DNA of 64,000 bases from NCBI GenBank assembly GCA_907163375.1, contig CAJQUW010014293.1, positions 145,427 through 209,426 of the forward strand, in the 5' to 3' direction. How positions within the stretch are numbered: position 1 is the first letter of the stretch; the number at the start of each line of letters is the position of its first letter. Origin of the DNA: Prostheceraeus crozeri (lineage: Eukaryota; Platyhelminthes; Polycladida; Euryleptidae). A program made the position numbers and the translations under genes. The notes below the pieces were generated by a model. It was not told where the DNA came from and did not search any database. It saw only the letters and a list, made by a program, of their open reading frames with translations. Below are positions 40,901 to 50,938 of the stretch, in pieces.

Positions 40901-41943
40901 TCTAGTTCATCCTCCCACTGTCTATAGCTATAGGTATGATTTCGATTCGCGTTGATATCATTATAGTGAAGGATGGATAGGACTGCATATTTGAAACACT
41001 GTGATTTACAATCGACATTGATGACAGCTTTCTTATTATACAACGTTTTTGGTAGTTTAAATGTACCTCGAGCTGCATGACTTTCTAATAGTGAAATTTT
41101 GAATATGGCTGAGTCCACACCATCAAAAATGAGAGCGCTGTCGCGTTGATTGAATTTATCTACATTTGATTTTAAACATTGAATGTGAAAATTTAGCCAA
41201 GACTCGCAGTCTACAACTTCGGTTGCGGAAGAGGAAGGAACATGAAACTGTATTCTCTCCGTCACTTGACCCGTTTGAAAATCTATTTTAATACATTTTA
41301 GTTTAAGGTAGATGAGCGCCTTCATTCTAAAATTGTCTAAATTGTTGAAGAGCGCTTCGATAATGTTAGAATTTTGAAGGAGCCACTCAGGAAAATCTAC
41401 TATTTGAGTATTGGACTCCATGCAGTAGTCGCGTACTAAATTATTATGTGAAACATTAATGAGGGAGATGGTAGAGGTACCGTTGGTGTAGTGATCATTT
41501 GCATGCGTGTGTTGAAGTCTGTGCGAAGATCGCTGAAAGTGACTATCAAAAGAAAGAGGGCACAAATCGCAAGGAAAGGAGATGTCATCGTCAGAATCAA
41601 CTTCACCTCCGGAGATTGACGCCGCTTTGCGTTGACACACACGTTGTTTGATGTGTCGAAGGAGACTGTGCTTCCTTACAAACATATGTCCGCAGTCGGC
41701 ACATTCCCACTCGTTGCCTTGTCGCGAGAGTCCTGAGCTGGAACTCACATCACCTGAAAGAGAAATCATTCTATCATCTCTGTTCAAGTCTCAGTGTATT
41801 GTTACAACCTACCTTGACTCAACGACTCTAAACTTTCCTCGAGAAGGGAGGGCGTTGGTGATGAAGTTGATGGCTGAAATTGAGGAAGATGCTATTAACC
41901 ACACGTTTGACGGAGATGAGTGAAGAAATTTTCAACTTACCAT
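37969..41943 (-). pseudogene. POLB: Protein-primed family B DNA polymerase, Polinton B
   Basis: Twin of 7521-11493, with the same N-terminal zinc fingers, Exo I-III and polymerase motifs A, B and C (YADIEC, HNFKGYDSH, YYDQNNLYG, NNSLFGKTMED, GGDTDSFF). The one-codon first exon (ATG at 41943) followed by GTAAGT is kept. Broken, with about two breaks, fewer than copy A. Confidence 0.95.
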
Positions 41944-42095
41944 TTCAACGAAATCGAGTTTAAGGTTGATACTTCAACAAGATAGAGATCTCACGAGAGA
42001 GCAGTTCACTTGTACGCCTCAAATATAGAATTCGTCAGAGAACACTTCACTTATATGTCACAAAGACAGAGTGAAATGACACGAATGTCACTTTA

Positions 42096-42103
42096 CATAT
42101 ATA
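42096..42103 (-). promoter_or_regulatory. TATA-like box upstream of polymerase B, B
   Basis: TATATATG on the minus strand, the counterpart of 7340-7347. Weak match. Confidence 0.35.
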
Positions 42104-42200
42104 CTTTAATATTCATCATTCATTGGCTGTTCATTCTGATTGGTTGCTTGCTGATACTTAAGAATTAGAAAACATTTCAAAGTTATTATTCGCAGTCAAC

Positions 42201-42597
42201 ATGACAAGCCCTCCGACAACACCAAACACAAAATTCTCTTCTCCATCCTCAACACCAAACGCTCCAACGAAGGTAGAGAAGGTGTTATTACCAGCGGACA
42301 ACGAAGAGAGTGTATGTGAGAAGGAGTGTCCCGACTTAACAGGCGTGAGGTGGAAGTATCTCCAGTACGATACTGACGATGTGATGGAGATCACCAGCAC
42401 CAAATTCCTCCACCAATTATGGGAGTGGTAAACCCCTAACTCCCAGCCACGAACTATGGCGGAGTGGGAGTATATTGACAAAGTGAGGCTCGCAGTGGAA
42501 GAGCGATTAAAGCAACTGAACTGTTTTTGTTATCTATGTGAAGCCAGACTCTGGGACGATATTGACGATGAAGACCTTTTGAAATACATGCCATAAT
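42201..42597 (+). pseudogene. MTSPPTTP-type small protein, copy B
   Basis: Fuller version of the gene at 6860-7242. Pro/Thr/Ser leader (MTSPPTTPNTKFSSP), then CPDLTGVRWKYLQYDTDDVM, FLHQLWEW, MAEWEYIDKVRLAVEERLK and an acidic end ARLWDDIDDEDLLKYMP that copy A lacks. Divergent from the polymerase gene, with the two starts about 260 bp apart. Family not recognised. Broken. Confidence 0.5.
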
Positions 42598-43398
42598 AAA
42601 TTTTTATTTCGTATTATCTTTGCTTTCATACTGACTTACTTGAACGGGGCTTCAGTGGATGATTTAACCATGTATACTTTTTCATTTGGAAATAGTAGCA
42701 CGCTTAGTCTAACTTGTAAATCTTAAAACATTTCATATGGGCGATGATGATAGATGAAATAGTGTCAAATAAAATTAAGATAGCTTACACTTCTGATACA
42801 GGGATAGCAATCGACTGCGTTCCATATGTAAAGAGCTTGTTAGACTACGGATGGGCTTAAGTGGATGATTTAACCATGTATACTTTTTCATTTGGAAATA
42901 GTAGCACGCTTAGTCTAACTTGTAAATCTTAAAACATTTCATATGGACGATGATGATAGATGAAATAGTGTCAAATAAAATTAAGATAGCTTACACTTCT
43001 GATACAGGGATAGCAATCGACTGCGATCCATGTGTAAAGACCTTGTTAGACTACGGAAGAGAGAAGTGTGTTATGTTGCGTGTGGCGCGTGAGTGTCCTC
43101 CCATTTCATTCCATTCATCAATTCGTCTCATTGATAGAGACAGGTAGAACTCATGGTTCTCATAACGTATGCAATGGAAAGTTTTAGGCAACCTTCGACA
43201 GTTGGCTAAATGTCGCCCTGGCGCGAATGCATACTACGTTGAGACAGAGGCAATCACTTGCAAACATGACGCAGAGAGGTTTAACAAGATTGACCATTGC
43301 CGAATGTCCCTTGCGGTATACATAGCTACGGGTTTCACCGCCGCCCTTTTACAGGAACGCCCGTCGAAAGGAAGTATTACACCGAACTTCATTTGCAA
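42598..43398. other. Segment missing from Polinton A, with a 206-bp tandem duplication
   Basis: Copy A has nothing corresponding. Two tandem direct repeats of about 206 bp occupy 42654-42859 and 42860-43057 (each starting AGTGGATGATTTAACCATG). Small plus-strand frames exist (42950-43147, MMIDEIVSNKIKIAYTSDTG; and 43169-43414 with YYVETEAITCKHDAERFNKI), but I cannot show that they are genes. Confidence 0.5.
42654..43057. repeat. 206-bp tandem duplication (two copies)
   Basis: 42654-42859 and 42860-43057 are nearly identical direct repeats differing at only a few positions, so the duplication is recent. Confidence 0.85.
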
Positions 43399-43539
43399 CG
43401 TTCAAGTTGACTGATAGCAGATTCAACTTAATGATAGTATTCGCCAGTCCGAAGACTGCCCAGGGCAAACCGCGAGGAGGTTCTATCATGTCTTGCCCCA
43501 TGGTGGCCCTTAAGAGAGCCGATGGTTCGTTCTCGGGGT
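43399..43539 (-). promoter_or_regulatory. 141-bp promoter module, copy B3 (orphan)
   Basis: Third module of copy B, same orientation as B1 and B2, but without a clear TATA box or conserved small gene behind it. It may mark a third gene unit that has decayed, and that copy A has lost entirely. Confidence 0.5.
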
Positions 43540-43611
43540 GTGAATTTGACTATTGGCTGGAATAGTCAATGGGTATGACGGTTAGGTTGTCATAGACCCT
43601 ATACCGCCGAG

Positions 43612-44078
43612 CACTAGACGAAATGACTTGCTAAGTCTTATTAAGTCTGATCAGATTCTTGCAAAGTCTGATCAGAACTTATTTTATTTAAGATCTTACA
43701 TTTCCTGACCAGAAAGTACCAGACTTACTAAGTCTTATATTTTGCAAAATAAGATCTTTTCAGATCTTACCAGCTGATAATTGAAATTAATAAAAGTGAA
43801 CTGAAATTTCAAACTTGAAGTCCGATTACAGTGCGAAGATCAGGCGATATCAATGGTTTTAGTTGTTAAATGATCTTGCTGGAACATCAGTGCACTGAAT
43901 ATATGTAGACAAACGCAAAATATACGACTTTTTTCTACTTAAAAGATTTCTAAAAATTACAAATAAGATCTTATCAGATCTGATCAGATTTGCTAATAAG
44001 ACTTAGCACGACTGGTACTTTCTGGTCAGAACTTGTAAGATTTCCTTAGTAAGATTAAGTAAGTCATTTCGTCTAGTG
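43612..44078. mobile_element. 467-bp MITE-like element inside Polinton B
   Basis: Inverted ends CACTAGACGAAATGACTT and AAGTCATTTCGTCTAGTG are perfect over 18 bp, with weaker pairing further in (TAAGTCTTATTAAG, CTGATCAGA stretches). The inside is AT-rich with no frame, so it is non-autonomous. No clear target duplication is seen (GCCGAG on the left, AGGTCG on the right), so the superfamily is undecided. It is absent from copy A and abuts the MEATSA-type gene. Confidence 0.75.
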
Positions 44079-44273
44079 AGGTCGTACTGGTGCATCTGGC
44101 ACCTTTCGGATGCGAGTGGTATTTGGAGTCCACACCCCATCCGTCCAAACAATCTTCTCGATCTTCCCCTTCTTATCATCCTCTTCATCCCACTCGTCGA
44201 GGATGACGAACTCGGGAATAGCGTTGTCTTCATCGATGAAGACGGGAATGTTGTCGGCAGATGTCGCTTCCAT
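44073..44273 (-). pseudogene. Small acidic protein MEATSA-type, copy B
   Basis: Begins MEATSADNIPVFIDEDNAIP, then EFVILDEWDEEDDKKGK and VWTDGVWTP. The open frame runs to the edge of the MITE, so its natural C-terminus has been replaced. Preceded by a TATA box (44314-44321) and a 141-bp module. Confidence 0.45.
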
Positions 44274-44313
44274 CGTGACTTCAAATTGAATGAGAAGTGC
44301 TACAATCTTCTGG

Positions 44314-44321
44314 CTTATATA
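44314..44321 (-). promoter_or_regulatory. TATA box (TATATAAG), B
   Basis: 40 bp before the ATG at 44273, same spacing as in copy A. Confidence 0.65.
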
Positions 44322-44373
44322 GGGTTTTCAACAATGAATCAGAATGCTTCAGGGATAGCAATCGACTGCATAA

Positions 44374-44514
44374 CGTTCAAGTTGACTGATAGCAGATTCA
44401 ACTTAATGATAGTATTCGCCAGTCCGAAGACTGCCCAGGGCAAACCGCGTGGAGGTTCTATCATGTCTTGCCCCATGGTGGCCCTTAAGAGAGCCGGTGG
44501 TTCGTTCTCGGGAG
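44374..44514 (-). promoter_or_regulatory. 141-bp promoter module, copy B2
   Basis: Exactly the length of A2 and about 95% identical. It leads to the MEATSA-type gene. Confidence 0.6.
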
Positions 44515-44524
44515 TAACGTCATC

Positions 44525-44791
44525 TTACACCCTACCAATTCTACTGAGAGAGTCTTTGACTCTCTCTTTGGTAGCAGTGTCGACTTCCACACTAACTGGT
44601 ACATGGCTAAAAAGTGGAATGTAGCGCCATTCCGTTGGATTGGCAGCAGTTGCTGTCATCGGATTGCCAATCCGAGCAAGATTATTATAAACTCTGTCTT
44701 GCTCCTCTAGCCTGACAAACTCCTCAAATAAATTTCGTGGCCTTAACTGCGGTCCGCGAGGAGAGCTGACTTGACTGTTCGGCGTCTGCAT
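44525..44791 (-). CDS. Small protein MQTPNSQ-type
   Basis: Whole 88-residue frame. It reads MQTPNSQVSSPRGPQLRPRN, then LFEEFVRLEEQDRVYNNLAR (a helix with alternating charges) and ends with VDTATKERVKDSLSRI. Family not recognised. It sits between two 141-bp modules and behind a TATA box, so it is probably expressed as a short monocistronic unit. Confidence 0.55.
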   Translation of the reverse strand: MQTPNSQVSSPRGPQLRPRNLFEEFVRLEEQDRVYNNLARIGNPMTATAANPTEWRYIPLFSHVPVSVEVDTATKERVKDSLSRIGRV

Positions 44792-44822
44792 GATTGAAAT
44801 GAAATGAAACGAGAGGCAGTGG

Positions 44823-44830
44823 TTTATATA
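44823..44830 (-). promoter_or_regulatory. TATA box (TATATAAA), B
   Basis: 31 bp before the ATG at 44791, the same spacing as in copy A, and 19 bp after the 141-bp module. Confidence 0.7.
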
Positions 44831-44849
44831 CCCCTCTAACGCGACGCAA

Positions 44850-44990
44850 CGTTCAAGTTGACTGATAGCAGATTCAACTTAATGATAGTATTCGCCAGTC
44901 CGAAGACTGCCCAGGGCAAACCGCGTGGAGGTTCTATCATGTCTTGCCCCTAGGTGGCCCTTAAGAGAGCCGATGGTTCGTTCTCGCGAG
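44850..44990 (-). promoter_or_regulatory. 141-bp promoter module, copy B1
   Basis: Same length and orientation as the others and most like A1. It leads to the MQTPNSQ-type gene. Confidence 0.6.
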
Positions 44991-45087
44991 TGTCGTGATG
45001 GGGTGGTGAAGGCGGGCAAAGATCTGCAATGAAAATGATATGTATTAGAATAGGATATACTATCTTATTTGCTTTTCACTTACCAAG

Positions 45088-46272
45088 TTAGCCATCCTTT
45101 GGCAGTCTCGCGCGCTTCCGAATAGAAAATTTGTGTAGGTGACCGCGCATTCGTAGGCTGGCGTGCAAACATTTTTTCGTCGGATGGCCATTATAGCAAA
45201 TTATTGATTCGTCGAGGGTTTGATTTACCAATACTTCGCCGGCCAAATGATTATCCCGAATATGGATGTGAAACTCAAACAAACGATCCTCATTCACACG
45301 TTCCCACTCATCCCTCATGCGCTCCAACTTCTCATACGCCTGCCTCTCATCACCCCGCCGAGCCACAGTCCTCTCCAACTCAACATTCCTCGCTCTCAAC
45401 ACACTCATCTCCTTCATCATCTCCTCAAACTTCGCTTCTGCATCTCTCATTCTTCACTCCGCAGCATTCGCCCTCTTCTCACACTCATCATTCTTCTCTT
45501 CCAACTCTCGCGTCTTTTTCTTCAAATCAGTCACACTACGCCTCATTCTAATATTTTCATCCGCTACCTCCTTCGACTTCAGTTCCTTCTTTTTCAACTC
45601 ATCCAACTCCTTCACGACTTCATCCTTCACTTTCTTCAAACTCTCATACTTATTCACCAACAAATCATGCGGCATCTGCTGCGAAACATGCCTCTTCTCT
45701 TCATCCTTCAACCACCTCGCCGACTGCACAAGAATCCCACCACTCTTCACTTTTGGGGAAGATGAGCTCTTCGGGGGGGTCGGTGATGACAATGTTTGAC
45801 ACCTCCGACGACGAAGAGCTCAACTTCCTCACACGCTTCCTCACACATCATCCTCATCATCACTCTCAAGCACTCTCTTTCGCTCAATCTCACCCTCCAA
45901 CGACGCAACCGCTCTCGCCAACTCATCATTCTCAACAACATTCTCAACAACATTCTCAACAACATTCTCAACAACATTCTCAACCTTACCCTCTCCCTCG
46001 ATCGCCAACATTCGCTCCCTCTCTTCCACAATCAACTGCGTAAATCTTAAGTCAGTCACTAAACCACCACTACAGTCAGCATGCACTCTGTAGAAACGCG
46101 CCTCATCCTCATCACCCTTCAGCACTCTACACTTCACACACGCAACCCTATTCAAGATAATCATGTGGCCGGTGCCCGCCTTCTTCACATGCGCCTTGGC
46201 GTCCGCACTGCGATTTATTCGACCGCACACACACATTTTTACATGATATTTGCGATTCTTATCGTTTGCCAT
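45088..46272 (-). pseudogene. Coiled-coil protein with N-terminal Cys/His region, copy B
   Basis: Twin of 4696-5862. The N-terminus reads MANDKNRKYHVKMCVCGRIN, with CVKCRVLKG and HADCSGG following. It carries a short in-frame expansion of a VEN/V micro-repeat (four or more copies of ENVV), shorter in copy A. The coiled-coil and tail are as in copy A. Broken. Confidence 0.6.
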
Positions 46273-47289
46273 GCCTGATTTTATCGTTAGCTGTAAGATA
46301 ATGAAATTTGTATAAGTTTGGAATCATGTAGACATGTAGACATCTTTAGTCATATTCCTAAAGAGTGTAATGAGTGGCACTCGATCCCGTCGACAGCCCG
46401 AAGGCCTTGTACTGATCACTAGGGAAGTGAGAGATCTTCCCCGATACCCGCTCTTTAGAGCTGAAGACATCATTGTCACTGCCCCGAAGTGGTAACAGGA
46501 ACGCCGAGTCAAAGGTAGTGATCAGTAGCTGGGATCTAACCCCTCAACGCTGCCTTAGACTTGATTGAATTTGAAATCTGATAGCAGATTTGAACTCAGC
46601 ATACTTGAAAACCTTAGTCTACATGTTAAAACTTTGAAAAAACTGAAAATTAAGAATTTTTTAAAAATTCCGCATTTTACTACTCATACTACTTTTAAAA
46701 AATTTTATCAGTAGCAAAGACACTATCAAACTCTATCATACAAACTTTGAAGTGAGAAGATAGCTTGCCTACTTCAAAAGATAGAGTCCTTTGAAACACC
46801 CGATATCGGGAGCTCAGAGCGACGACCGTCGCTTACCTCGTCTTTCGATGAAGTGATCAGACTTACGTTGTCGGGGGTTTATATATGCTCGGAAGAAAAC
46901 TTAAAATGGCTCTATCTCCGAAAGTATTCATCGTAGCGACATGCGGTTTGTTGCAAACGATTCGTCTCATCATTCTCTATCATATGACACCTGAACCATT
47001 CTCATATGACCACGGGAAGTTTGTCCGTCAGCACATGTCCATGTAACATGCCACAAGTGAAAAAATTCCTAAGTGTGAGAGCTCCAGTGTGGTGAAAATT
47101 TTGAAAAATTTAAAACTTCCGAATTTCGACCTGGGACCTTTACCAAAACATTTTTCATCAAATTTCACGGACCCCCCCTCCCCCCCTCCCCCTCGTTCAG
47201 AGAGATTTGATGAAAAATGTTTTGGTGACGGTCCCAGGTCGAAATTCCACACTTTGGAAAATTTTCAAAATTTTACCCATACAAAGCCA
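46273..47289. other. Leader and promoter of the coiled-coil gene, Polinton B
   Basis: No gene. It is the counterpart of 3781-4690 and holds the TATA box at 46878-46885, a long leader, and a stretch with two opposed copies of AAAACATTTTTCATCAAATT around a C-run (47150-47220). Confidence 0.5.
46878..46885 (-). promoter_or_regulatory. TATA box (TATATAAA) for the coiled-coil gene, B
   Basis: Minus-strand TATATAAA, the counterpart of 4075-4082. Confidence 0.55.
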
Positions 47290-49070
47290 CTCTGACACTT
47301 AGGATTTTTTCAGGTGAGCTCCGACTTAAAATCTTGTAACAGCTCTAACTTTTGAACGAAGACAGATATGAACAAGCCGTTTCTTTCACTGAATTTGTCT
47401 CACTCTTAGCTTTCAAACGAGCTATTGCACGACAAAATCCGTCCACTAGAAGCCAAGATCGAAGCGAGCTGTCCAGAGGGGGGGGAGGTCAGTGAAATTT
47501 GATGAAAAATGTTTTGGTGAAGGTCCCAGGTCGAAATTCCACACTTTGGAAAATTTTCAAAATTTTACCCATACAAAGTCACTCTGACACTTAGGATTTT
47601 TTTCAGGTGAGCGAGCTCCGACCTAAAATCTTGTAACAGCTCTAACTTTTGAACGGCTGGTCCGATTGACTCGCAACAAAAAATGTCGTCGAGCAGTTTT
47701 TTCTCCTCTTTCAAACGAGTAGCCTTAAGACAAAATCCGTTCACTAGAACCAAAGTTAGAAGATTGCTGTCGGGGGGGGGAGGTCAGTGAAATTTGATGA
47801 AAAATGTTTTGGTGAAGGTCCCAGGTCGAAATTCCACACTTTGGAAAATTTTCAAAATTATACCCATACAAAGCCACTCTGACACTTAGGATTTTTTCAG
47901 GTGAGCTCCGACTTAAAATCTTGTAACAGCTCTAACTTTTGAACGAAGACAGATATGAACAAGCCGTTTCTTTCACTGAATTTGTCTCACTCTTAGCTTT
48001 CAAACGAGCTATTGCACGACAAAATCCGTCCACTAGAAGCCAAGATCGAAGCGAGCTGTCCAGAGGGGGGGGGGAGGTCAGTGAAATTTGATGAAAAATG
48101 TTTTGGTGAAGGTCCCAGGTCGAAATTCCACACTTTGGAAAATTTTCAAAATTTTACCCATACAAAGCCACTCTGACACTTAGGATTTTTTCAGGTGAGC
48201 GAGCTCCGACCTAAAATCTTGTAACAGCTCTAACTTTTGAACGGCTGGTCCGATTGACTCGCAACAAAAAATGTCATCGAGCAGTTTTGTCTCCTCTTTC
48301 AAACGAGTAGCTGTAACACAAAATCCGTCCACTAGAACCAAAGTTAGAAGATCGCTGTCGGGGGAGGGGTCGGTGAAATTTGATGAAACAAACTTTGGTC
48401 AGGGTCCCAGGTCGAAATTCCACACTTTGGAAAATTTTCAAAATTTTACCCATACAAAGCCACTCTGACACTTAGGATTTTTTCAGGTGAGCTCCGACTT
48501 AAAATCTTGTAACAGCTCTAACTTTTGAACGAAGACAGATATGAACAAGCCGTTTCTTTCACTGAATTTGTCTTACTCTTAGCTTTCAAACGAGCTATTG
48601 CACGACAAAATCCGTCCACTAGAAGCCAAGATCGAAGCGAGCTGTCCAGAGGGGGGGGAGGTCAGTGAAATTTGATGAAAAATGTTTTGGTGAAGGTCCC
48701 AGGTCGAAATTCCACACTTTGGAAAATTTTCAAAATTTTACCCATACAAAGCCACTCTGACACTTAGGATTTTTTCAGGTGAGCGAGCTCCGACCTAAAA
48801 TCTTGTAACAGCTCTAACTTTTGAACGGCTGGTCCGATTGACTCGCAACAAAAAATGTCGTCGAGCAGTTTTTTCTCCTCTTTCAAACGAGTAGCCTTAA
48901 GACAAAATCCGTTCACTAGAACCAAAGTTAGAAGATTGCTGTCGGGTGGGGGGGGTCAGTGAAATTTGATGAAAAATGTTTTGGTGAAGGTCCCAGGTCG
49001 AAATTCCACACTTTGGAAAATTTTCAAAATTATACCCATACAAAGCCACTCTGACACTTAGGATTTTTTC
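47290..49070. repeat. Alternating 293-bp subterminal repeats (586-bp higher-order unit)
   Basis: CACTTAGGATTTTTTCAGG recurs near 47295, 47590, 47884, 48177, 48471, 48763 and 49058, a period of about 293 bp. Two unit types alternate. Type 1 has GAACGAAGACAGATATGAAC and AAGCCGTTTCTTTCACTG. Type 2 has GAACGGCTGGTCCGATTGAC and a GTCATCGAGCAG-type stretch. The order is 1-2-1-2-1-2, three copies of a 586-bp higher-order unit. Each unit contains a run of 7-11 G. Confidence 0.9.
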
Positions 49071-49378
49071 AGGTGAGCTACGACAGACCACCCTCCCAAC
49101 CTGGCCGGCACACCACGCCAACCTGGCCGGTACACCACGCCAACCTAGACACCACATCACCGCGCGCTATACGACGGTCGGCCAGAGGGGGGGGACGTCA
49201 GCGAACCTGACGGACGCACGTGGCCGGCACACCACGACACTCTGCCGTTCCAGAGGGGGGGACGTCAGACCCGAAGCACCACGGCGGCCGACCACGACAC
49301 TCTGCCGTTCCAGAGGGGGGGGACGTCAGCGACGGCGGCCATCTTGCGCTATCCAGAAGTGGAGTTTTACTTACTACT
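49071..49378. repeat. Polinton B right terminus
   Basis: GC-rich units (TGGCCGGCACACCACGCCAA, CTCTGCCGTTCCAGAGGGGG, GACGTCAG) followed by the 40-bp terminus ending CTTACTACT at 49378. It matches the ends of copy A in its last 60 bp, while the inner units differ from A and resemble the B left end. Confidence 0.85.
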
Positions 49379-49445
49379 ATCTGCGACAACAAGGAAACAC
49401 GTTGTCGTTTGTCATCAGACTTTTCTTGGCTCACTCCTGGAGTAA

Positions 49446-50938
49446 TCACCTTCTCTTCTGTGTGAGATTATTTCTGCATGAAGTCGACAATACGCGCGGC
49501 GCGACGATAATGTTCTTCGCAACATCAACTTGTGTGGAAGAGAGAATACGTAGAAATCGTGGATCGATCGCAGAAGCGACCAACAGAATTGGTTGTTCAG
49601 TACCAGTTGTCACTTGTTCAATTCTGGATTTCATCGAGTTCAATATTGTGACTTTGAATGAAGTCAAGGCGGTGGGGACGTCGATAGATCCAATGAGTTC
49701 AGTCAGGGTTGACAGTAGAGGCAGGATAAGATTGATCGAAGGAGACAGTTCACAACACAAGTCACGAGTAACTTCCTCGAATGGTGCCAACAATGATGTC
49801 AAGGTTTCGAGTAATTCCCACTCACTGTTTTGGAGAATCGGTGGAGGATTGCGTGAATTCCGAATTTCGAGCAATGAGCGATTGATTTCTTGACGATTTT
49901 CTATCATCACTGACCAAGTATAGAAAGATGAGTTCCATCGTGTTGGAACATCTTGCGGAATTCTTTGAACCGATTTTCCAGATTCTTGTTGCAGATTATT
50001 TGGAAGTCGAACTCCAGGATTGCTACAATGGAAGAAGCCAGCTATCGCTCGACAAGATTTCCGAAGATCATTAGCTGCCTCACAGGCTGTGAAGGAGTCT
50101 TCAGTACACAATTGTAGTGTGTGAGCCATGCAAGGCATCCAAGGAATTCCAGTCAATTCAATACCTCGTCGAACATTGCCAGCGTTGTCGGTTACTCCAG
50201 CTTCGAATATCTGATCATTAACATCGATGGACATTTCTTCCATTAATCCACGCAGACACTGTGATATCGTTTCTCCAGTATGGTCTCTATCCGACGAATT
50301 GAAAGGTTCAACTCCGATGCAATAGGAATGTAGCCGGTAGTCGGCGTCAATAGAAGATGCAGTCACTTCTAAGAAACTCTCATGATTCTTAGCGTCGTAG
50401 AAATCGAGAGTTATTGCGTATGACGGGAAATCATTCTCTTGGAAAAAGTTCTGCATTTTCACATCGATTTCTCGTTCCAACGTCGGAAGCACAGTGCGCC
50501 GCATTTTGGTCTCACTAGGAATGTCATATCTGTCGTTCAAGCATTCGACAAATTTGCGAAAATGTTCATTTTCGACGAAACGAATATATAGACATCCCTC
50601 AGCGATATAGTTTGAGCAAGTAGACGATCGAGCTTTAGAGCTTTGGCACTACCATGTGGATATTTGTGATGAACAACAAAGGAAGTTTTGATGGTTGATT
50701 GACGAGATGGAGATGGCTTTCTTTTCACCGCCTTCTTTGCTTTCTCCTCTGACATCTGCTGAAGATCGGAGTAGATTTTCGGATGATTGTCTTTCAAATG
50801 TCTGAACATATTGGTAGTCGATCCATCCTTCACCTTGACACTCGGATTCCTACAGTCACCTGTGAGACATTTCGCTGACGTCTTGCAATTGTCTAAAGTA
50901 AAATTACGATGTATTTGTGATTTCAGTTTCGTGGACAT
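49446..50938 (-). pseudogene. hAT transposase 1 (BED-finger type)
   Basis: The N-terminal BED-type finger (residues about 14-52: CLTGDC, then TTNMFRHLKDNHP) is followed by a transposase core of about 364 residues with VTDNAGNV, PWMPCMAHTLQLC and DVPTRWNSSFYTW, all standard for ZBED-like hATs. One frameshift separates finger and core: near 50540-50620 the core-like reading ENEHFRKFVECLNDRYD lies in a different frame from the finger. A KRQRVSLLSQ linker that normally precedes the hAT dimerisation domain is readable in another frame at about 49385-49440, after which Polinton B begins. Not functional. Confidence 0.8.

Larger units (their letters stand above)
25189..49378 (-). mobile_element. Polinton (Maverick) copy B, inverted relative to copy A
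   Basis: A 24.2-kb Polinton with the same genes as copy A in reverse orientation. The right end is clean (ATCCAGAAGTGGAGTTTTAC then TTACTACT at 49378). The left end begins AGTAGTAAG then AAAAC at 25189 but soon diverges from the usual terminus. Flanking bases are GACTGC on the left and ATCTGC on the right: only the last four match, and the left flank is gypsy while the right flank is hAT. It also holds a MITE (43612-44078) and a segment of about 1.5 kb that copy A lacks. It is a fossil with somewhat fewer breaks than A, and many genes look whole. Confidence 0.9.

Noticed and set aside
43169-43414. Plus-strand 81-codon frame with YYVETEAITCKHDAER
   Set aside because: Protein-like, but absent from copy A, without a promoter and without a known family, so described only within the segment entry.
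45204-45799. Long plus-strand frames antisense to the coiled-coil gene
   Set aside because: The GA-rich coiled-coil codons leave few stops on the opposite strand. The resulting Ser/Phe- and Leu-rich translations are artefacts.
45900-45990. Regular short repeats (CTCAACAACATT) looking like a small array
   Set aside because: They are the in-frame ENVV codon repeat of the coiled-coil gene, not a CRISPR or satellite.
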